Shown piece by piece: positions 59,694-64,000 of a stretch of DNA of 64,000 bases. Source of the stretch: Pirellulales bacterium. Its GTDB lineage: Bacteria > Planctomycetota > Planctomycetia > Pirellulales > DATAWG01. The translations under genes and the position numbers were made by a program. The stretch's first letter is position 1; the number at the start of each line of letters is the position of its first letter. The notes under the pieces are model-generated. The model ran no database searches. It saw nothing but the letters and a program-made list of their open reading frames with translations, and was not told the DNA's origin. The stretch lies in contig DATAWG010000072.1 of assembly GCA_036267355.1 (NCBI GenBank), positions 1 through 64,000 of the forward strand, given 5' to 3'.

Positions 59694-61019
59694 ATGACTC
59701 AAATGGCTACGGCAAATGTCAAACAACTCGTGCTCACTCAGGGCACTTTCGGACCACACGAAATCAAGGAGATTTCTGAAGCGCTCAGCGAAGATCCGCA
59801 AAACCATCGGGCCCTTCGCGAGGCGGTCAACGAAATGGAGGCCGGCGAAGACCGCAGCCCCGCGGCGGCCGTGCGATTGGGCGTCTGCCAGTATCTGCTC
59901 GGCCGATACAATCAGGCTTACGACACGCTGAAGACGGGCGATGGCGGCGCGCTGGCGCACTTTTACCTCGGCAAGACCTACGTCGCGCTTGAGGAATACG
60001 AGCCGGCACAGCATAGTTTCACCGCCGCGGCCAAGGCCGGCTACGACGCCGATATCTGTGCCCTGGCGCGAGTGGACGTGCTGCGCACGTCGGCCAGTGC
60101 CAAAGGGGCGATGGAGGTGCTCGACAAAATGCATGGGGCCGTCGAGCAAACCGCCGAGTATCTCTACCAGCGGGCCGCGACGGTCGCCGCGCTGCATGGC
60201 AGCCCGAGCGAAGTGGTCGCCCTTTATGAGCGCGCCATCGAAGCCGACCCCGCCCATTCCGGAGCGTTGTTCGGCTTGGCGATGGCCAACGATCGCAATG
60301 GCAACGACGACACAGCGATGGATCTTTACGAGCGCTCCGTGGTTCGATTTCCCGCGCACGTCGGCTCGCTGCTGAATCTGGGCATTTTGTATGAAGATCG
60401 GCAGCAATACGAGCGGGCCCAAAACTGCTACCAGCGGATTTTGGATTCGTTTCCGAGCCATCCGCGGGCTCGGCTGTTTTTCAAAGACGTGCAAGCCTCG
60501 CGGAGTATGTTCTACGACGAAGACGCCCAGCGCCGCCGCGATCGGCTCAGCCAAGTAATGAGCGTGCCGGTCACGGATTTCGAACTGTCGGTTCGTAGCC
60601 GCAATTGCCTGCAGAAGATGGGCGTCATGACGCTCGGCGATCTGGCCCGCACGACCGAAGCCGACCTGCTGGCGAGCAAGAATTTCGGCGAAACCTCGCT
60701 GGTCGAGATTCGCGAGATGATGGCTTCAAAGGGGCTGCAGCTTGGCCAGATGGCGCTGGAGCAGCGCGAACCGGAGCCGCTGTTCGAGCCGGAAACGATG
60801 TCGCCCGATGAACAGGCCCTTTTGGAACGGCCGATTTCCGATCTCAATTTGTCGGTTCGTGCCCGCAAGTGCATGGTGCGGCTCGGCATCAATACGATCT
60901 CGGAATTAGTCCGCCGCACGGGCGACGATCTGCTGGAATGCAAGAATTTCGGCGTGACCAGCTTGAACGAAGTGCGTGAAAAACTGACCGCCCGCAATCT
61001 CAAACTCCGCGGAGACTGA
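59694..61019 (+). CDS. TPR protein with two RNA-polymerase alpha-CTD-like domains
   Basis: The 441-residue protein combines two modules. Residues about 50-285 are tetratricopeptide repeats (AAAVRLGVCQYLLGRYNQAY, ALAHFYLGKTYVALEEYEPA, VGSLLNLGILYEDRQQYERA, QNCYQRILDSFPSHPRAR). The C-terminal third holds two alpha-CTD-like helix-hairpin-helix domains: about 292-348 (ELSVRSRNCLQKMGVMTLGD, DLLASKNFGETSLVEIREMM) and about 383-438 (NLSVRARKCMVRLGINTISE, DLLECKNFGVTSLNEVREKL). Both keep the RxxxCL/M and KNFGxTSLxEV signatures that contact DNA UP elements and activators in RpoA. The protein has no RpoA N-terminal domain, so it is not the polymerase subunit. It may recruit proteins through its TPRs to DNA or polymerase. 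ATG 59694. Confidence 0.9.
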   Translation: MTQMATANVKQLVLTQGTFGPHEIKEISEALSEDPQNHRALREAVNEMEAGEDRSPAAAVRLGVCQYLLGRYNQAYDTLKTGDGGALAHFYLGKTYVALEEYEPAQHSFTAAAKAGYDADICALARVDVLRTSASAKGAMEVLDKMHGAVEQTAEYLYQRAATVAALHGSPSEVVALYERAIEADPAHSGALFGLAMANDRNGNDDTAMDLYERSVVRFPAHVGSLLNLGILYEDRQQYERAQNCYQRILDSFPSHPRARLFFKDVQASRSMFYDEDAQRRRDRLSQVMSVPVTDFELSVRSRNCLQKMGVMTLGDLARTTEADLLASKNFGETSLVEIREMMASKGLQLGQMALEQREPEPLFEPETMSPDEQALLERPISDLNLSVRARKCMVRLGINTISELVRRTGDDLLECKNFGVTSLNEVREKLTARNLKLRGD

Positions 61020-61020
61020 A

Positions 61021-61176
61021 AGAAGGCTACAGGCTTAAGGCTACAGGCTTGAGACCGTAAGAAAAGCGGCCTTTGGCCGCCGCTTCCCTCAAGCCTTCAA
61101 CCTGTAGCCTTCAACCTGTAGCCTTCAGCCTGTAGCCTTCAGCCTGTAGCCTTCAACCTGTAGCCTTCAGCCTTTT
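61021..61176. repeat. 14-bp repeat field forming a long hairpin
   Basis: Two copies of GGCTACAGGCTTAA/GA follow the stop of the TPR gene directly, and five full plus one partial copy of the inverted unit CCTTCAACCTGTAG or CCTTCAGCCTGTAG precede the PAAR ATG. Between them lies GCGGCCTTTGGCCGCCGC. The opposite arms can pair along most of their length, so the whole gap can fold into one hairpin. Confidence 0.9.
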
Positions 61177-61179
61177 TCC

Positions 61180-61470
61180 ATGCCCCCTGCCGCTCGCGTT
61201 ACCGACATGCATGTTTGCCCGGCATTCAACGGGCCGGTGCCGCATGTCGGCGGGCCGCTTCTGCCGCCGGGAGTGCCGACGGTTTTGATCGGCAATTTGC
61301 CGGCTGCCATCATGAGCAATAAGGCGGTTTGCGTCGGGCCTCCCGACACCGTCATCAAAGGCTCGGCCACCGTCATGATCGGCGGAAAGCCGGCCGCTCG
61401 CATGGGCGACTCCTGCGCCCACGGCGGGACGATCGTCTTGGGATTGCCGACGGTGATGATCGGCGGCTGA
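61180..61470 (+). CDS. PAAR-domain spike-tip protein
   Basis: A 96-residue protein consisting only of a PAAR domain: glycine/proline-rich beta sequence with three PAAR-type repeats (PPAARVTDMHVCPAFNGPVP, LPPGVPTVLIGNLPAAIMSN, PPDTVIKGSATVMIGGKPAA, ARMGDSCAHGGTIV). His and Cys residues that bind the single Zn ion at the cone tip are present. PAAR proteins sharpen the spike of type VI secretion systems and extracellular contractile injection systems. No other such component is in the window, so this copy is either an orphan or serves a system elsewhere. No Shine-Dalgarno; the leader is the repeat arm ending CAGCCTTTTTCC. Confidence 0.88.
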   Translation: MPPAARVTDMHVCPAFNGPVPHVGGPLLPPGVPTVLIGNLPAAIMSNKAVCVGPPDTVIKGSATVMIGGKPAARMGDSCAHGGTIVLGLPTVMIGG

Positions 61471-61589
61471 TGCAGCCGCGCTCTTGCCCCCTCCGGAAAC
61501 CGCATTTCCACGAATGCCATTTAGCCTTTGCGTGTAGCGCATGCTCCGGTCGTGCTGGGTTTTGTTTCCAAAGATGCTCGATCAGCACA

Positions 61590-61759
61590 CCGGGCCGAAG
61601 CGTTAGCGAGGGACGCTGCTGACAGGCGTTATTTCTCTTCGCTGCGGCGTTCGCGGAGATGTGGAATCGAGGACTTGTGCAAAACCAACAAGTGGATGGA
61701 CCGTGTTACGGCGATTCATCCTCGCTGACGCTTCGGGCTAGTGTTTTGAGACAAAGCCC
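61590..61759. repeat. Family-2 palindromic element, third copy
   Basis: The left core GGGCCGAAGCGTTAGCGAGG and the right core CCTCGCTGACGCTTCGGGCT are inverted. The right end continues GTGTTTTGAGACAAAGCCC, which matches the ends at 53 kb. The interior differs from the other copies, and the left outer end is degenerate. Confidence 0.75.
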
Positions 61760-61862
61760 GGCGCTGTCGGCTGGTGCGGCCAGTGCAGTCGGCTTAGAAT
61801 GGACGCGCGTTGCAGACGCTTCTTCCAACTGCAAGATCCGCAAATTCGAAAGGCGGCCTACG

Positions 61863-62528
61863 ATGATTCTTCACCCTTGGCGACAATGCGTCCGATCGTG
61901 CAGTACGCGCCGCGGCCCGTTGGTCATCGCGGCCCTGGCTGCCGCGATCTGTTGCGGATTTCAAACCGCGAGCGCCGATGAACCGGCGAAAACCCCGGCT
62001 CTCGACAAGCCCATCGCCGGCGAGGCGAAAACCGACCATAAGATCGACCTGGCCGATGGGAGGATCGTGCTGACCGCGCCGGAATCTTGGGTACGCAAAA
62101 CGCCCCGCGTCCGATTCATCGACCACGAATTCGCAGTGCCAGCCGCGAAAGGCGACATGCAGGATGGCCGCGTCACCGTAATGGGCGCCGGCGGAAGCAT
62201 CGAGGCAAACATCGATCGCTGGATCGGGCAGTTCAAACAGCCCGACGGTTCGGAAACCAAGAACCGAGTTCCCGAAGCCGATCGCAAGCAAAAGATCGCC
62301 GGGTTCGAGGTCGAGATGATCGATCTCTCGGGCACTTATCATGACATGCCCGCCCCGTTCGATCCCTCGAGCAAGGCCGTCGACCACGCCGACTATCGCA
62401 TGCTGGCCGCGATCGTTGTCGCGCCGAAGCTGGGCAACTATTTCATCAAGTTCTACGGCCCGAAGCAGACCGTGGCCGACCACGCGGAAGAGTTCCGCAA
62501 GATGATCGCCGGCATGAAAAAAGGCTGA
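61863..62528 (+). CDS. Exported protein of unknown function
   Basis: The 221-residue product has an N-terminal signal (GPLVIAALAAAICCGFQTASA-D). The mature part (about 55-221) is a mixed alpha/beta domain: LADGRIVLTAPESWVRKTPR, RVTVMGAGGSIEANIDRWIG, KQKIAGFEVEMIDLSGTYHD, MLAAIVVAPKLGNYFIKFYG, PKQTVADHAEEFRKMIAGMK. The pattern of an exposed strand, EVEMIDLSGTY and YFIKFYGP is shared by many planctomycete secreted proteins of this size; no functional family is known to me. ATG 61863. It lies between two 14-bp repeat fields and is likely in the same transcript direction as its neighbours. Confidence 0.75.
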   Translation: MILHPWRQCVRSCSTRRGPLVIAALAAAICCGFQTASADEPAKTPALDKPIAGEAKTDHKIDLADGRIVLTAPESWVRKTPRVRFIDHEFAVPAAKGDMQDGRVTVMGAGGSIEANIDRWIGQFKQPDGSETKNRVPEADRKQKIAGFEVEMIDLSGTYHDMPAPFDPSSKAVDHADYRMLAAIVVAPKLGNYFIKFYGPKQTVADHAEEFRKMIAGMKKG

Positions 62529-62632
62529 AGGCTACAGGGAAGCGGCTGAAGGCTACAGGCTTGAGGCTACAGCAAGTGAGCAGACGCCCCGGTTGTCTTC
62601 GTACCTTCAGCCTTCAGCCTGTAGCCTTCCGC
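62528..62632. repeat. Second 14-bp repeat field
   Basis: AGGCTACAGGGAAGCGGCTG and AAGGCTACAGGCTTGAGGCT directly follow the stop of the secreted-protein gene, and CCTTCAGCCTTCAGCCTGTA with GCCTTCCGCC precede the ATG at 62634. The arms are inverted copies of each other, as in the field at 61021. The same unit thus occupies two of three consecutive gene gaps. Confidence 0.85.
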
Positions 62633-62633
62633 C

Positions 62634-64000
62634 ATGAAAATCCAGCAGTTTCTCGAACATCACGGCATTGCCCACAATCCTTTTGCCGAGGAAGATGCGC
62701 AAACCGATCCGGTGTTCAAGGAACATTGCATCGCCAGCATGTACCACCCCGCGTGGGACAAGATCTACGGCAATCCCGCCGATCCCGCCACCTCGGTCGT
62801 GTTCGGCGAAAAAGGCTCGGGCAAGACGGCGATCCGTCTGCAAATTGCCCAGCATCTGGCGGAATACAACCGCACGCATCCCGGCGCGCGGCTTTATGTC
62901 GTCGAATACGACGACTTCAACCCGTTTCTCGATCGCTTTCAAGACAAGCTCGGCAGTCGGCGCTCGCGGCGCATTGATCGCATGCTGGCCCAATGGCGGC
63001 TGTGGGACCACATGGATGCGATTCTCACGATCGCCGTCACTCGCTTGGTCGACGACATTCTTTCCGGCCGCCAACCGTCGAGCGCCGCCGATTGGCTCTT
63101 GGATCACCATCAAGCCCGCGATCTTTTGCTGCTAGCCGCCTGCTACGATCAATCGCTTGCCGAAACACGCAAAGGGCGCTGGAATCGGCTGCGCCGGCGC
63201 TTGCGGTTCCATGCGTGGCGGGCGCAGTGGGATTTGGCGCTGGGAATTGTCGTGACGATCGCCGTCGCGGCGTTGATCATCGGGCTCGGGAAATGGACTT
63301 GGCTCACCACGCCATGGCCATATCTGCTCGCGCTGGCTGGCTGGGCGCCCCGATTATGGCGCACGTGGAAATGCTTGTGGCAGGCGCGCGGGATCTCGCG
63401 GCACGTGCGCGTCGGCAATCTCGACTTGAATTCGCTACGACAAATTCTGATGAGCTTCACCGCAGCCGATATCGCCGGCCAGCCGTTGCCGAACAAGGAT
63501 CGCACCGACGATCGCTACGAACTGCTCGTGAAGCTGCAGGGGACGCTGAAATCGCTCGGCTACACGGGAATCGTCGTCCTGGTAGACCGCGTCGACGAGC
63601 CCCATTTGATCAACGGCTCGGCCGAACCGATGCGGGCCCTGCTCTGGCCGATGCTCGACAACAAATTCCTCAAGCATCCGGGGATGGGATTCAAGTTGCT
63701 GTTGCCGATCGAATTGTCGCGGTTCGTCGAGCGCGAGGAAAACGAATTTTTTCAGCGCTCGCGGCTCGACAAGCAAAACATGATTCCGTCGCTCGAATGG
63801 ACCGGCGAAGCGCTCTACGACCTGGCCACCGCGCGTGTGGCCGCGTGCGCCAAACCCGGCGCCAAGCCGACGCTTGCGGAACTATTCGATCCGGCTGTAA
63901 CGTCGCGGCGATTGATCGAGGCGCTGCGCACGCTGCGCGTGCCGCGGCACCTGTTCAAATTCATGTATCGCCTGCTAGTGGCCCATTGCAACGCGCACAC
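62634..64000 (+). CDS. KAP-like P-loop ATPase with inserted membrane segments (partial)
   Basis: The reading frame stays open to the end of the window (455 codons visible). Walker A is FGEKGSGKTAIRLQ (motif at residues 58-65) and Walker B is GIVVLVDRVDE near residues 310-320. Between them, at about 197-240, lies a hydrophobic region consistent with two membrane helices (LALGIVVTIAVAALIIGLG and PWPYLLALAGW). Membrane helices inserted between Walker A and B are the hallmark of KAP NTPases, membrane-associated STAND-like ATPases found in signalling and defence contexts. The assignment to KAP is by architecture only. The leader is the repeat arm without a Shine-Dalgarno. The C-terminus is unknown. 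Confidence 0.7.
   Translation, partial: MKIQQFLEHHGIAHNPFAEEDAQTDPVFKEHCIASMYHPAWDKIYGNPADPATSVVFGEKGSGKTAIRLQIAQHLAEYNRTHPGARLYVVEYDDFNPFLDRFQDKLGSRRSRRIDRMLAQWRLWDHMDAILTIAVTRLVDDILSGRQPSSAADWLLDHHQARDLLLLAACYDQSLAETRKGRWNRLRRRLRFHAWRAQWDLALGIVVTIAVAALIIGLGKWTWLTTPWPYLLALAGWAPRLWRTWKCLWQARGISRHVRVGNLDLNSLRQILMSFTAADIAGQPLPNKDRTDDRYELLVKLQGTLKSLGYTGIVVLVDRVDEPHLINGSAEPMRALLWPMLDNKFLKHPGMGFKLLLPIELSRFVEREENEFFQRSRLDKQNMIPSLEWTGEALYDLATARVAACAKPGAKPTLAELFDPAVTSRRLIEALRTLRVPRHLFKFMYRLLVAHCNAH

Noticed and set aside
61080-61176. Regularly spaced repeats considered as a CRISPR array
   Set aside because: The 14-bp units are contiguous without unique spacers, and no cas genes are present.

Overview
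The window is GC-rich chromosomal DNA from a planctomycete, most likely of the Pirellulales or a related order. The evidence is a set of families largely restricted to or strongly expanded in that phylum: a PSCyt1/DUF1549-DUF1553 cytochrome-like protein next to a DUF1501 protein, a BBP7-type outer-membrane barrel, a DUF1598-type protein, a DUF4142 protein, a TPR protein carrying RNA polymerase alpha C-terminal domains, and many short secreted proteins of unknown function. Most intergenic spaces are filled with short palindromic repeats. No rRNA, prophage, CRISPR array or intact insertion sequence was seen. One tRNA-Thr(CGT) is present.

Layout. 1-5.5 kb: tandem palindromic repeats, a zinc-ribbon membrane protein, a small membrane protein, glutamine-dependent NAD synthetase and an ECF-type sigma factor. 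5.7-10.7 kb: a Gly/His/Cys-rich secreted protein, a polyphosphate-glucokinase-like ROK kinase, a type II NADH dehydrogenase and a BBP7-like barrel. 11-16.2 kb: two secreted alpha/beta hydrolases, a DUF4142 protein and a double-LysM protein. 16.4-20.1 kb: a three-gene minus-strand operon (GntP-family permease, M19 dipeptidase, D-threonine-aldolase-like PLP enzyme) that looks built for D-amino acids or dipeptides. 20.2-34.1 kb: an alpha-glucan/trehalose island with treY, treZ, glgX, a GH15 glucoamylase/trehalase and a fused trehalose synthase-maltokinase, plus a small DUF1328 membrane protein. 34-43 kb: a DUF5060/DUF4038 glycosidase, an Rrf2 regulator, an IMPase/histidinol-phosphatase-like enzyme, a GH10-like protein, a Tat-exported TIM-barrel protein, a DUF6174-like protein and an SDR. 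43.4-49.6 kb: a Tat protein of unknown family, then the PSCyt1/PSD1 and DUF1501 pair. 49.7-56.9 kb: DUF2934, a CFA-synthase-like methyltransferase overlapping a geranylgeranyl-reductase-like flavoprotein behind a consensus-matching sigma-54 promoter, DUF1598, CDGSH, and two uncharacterised proteins. 57-64 kb: greA with a terminator hairpin in its leader, a shortened UvrC-like nuclease, tRNA-Thr, the TPR/double alpha-CTD protein, a PAAR protein, a small secreted protein and a KAP-like membrane P-loop ATPase cut by the window end.

The genes of the 20-34 kb island fit one carbon-storage scheme: GlgX debranches glycogen, TreY/TreZ turn maltodextrin ends into trehalose, TreS interconverts trehalose and maltose, its kinase domain can make maltose-1-phosphate, GH15 can release glucose, and the ROK kinase at 6.7 kb could phosphorylate that glucose.

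The most unusual signal is not a gene. At least five unrelated palindromic repeat families occupy the intergenic spaces. Their ends repeatedly fall on, or within a few bases of, stop codons, and in several cases the repeat supplies part or all of the stop codon. In another group, pyrimidine-rich repeat arms stand where a Shine-Dalgarno sequence would be expected in front of the next ATG.
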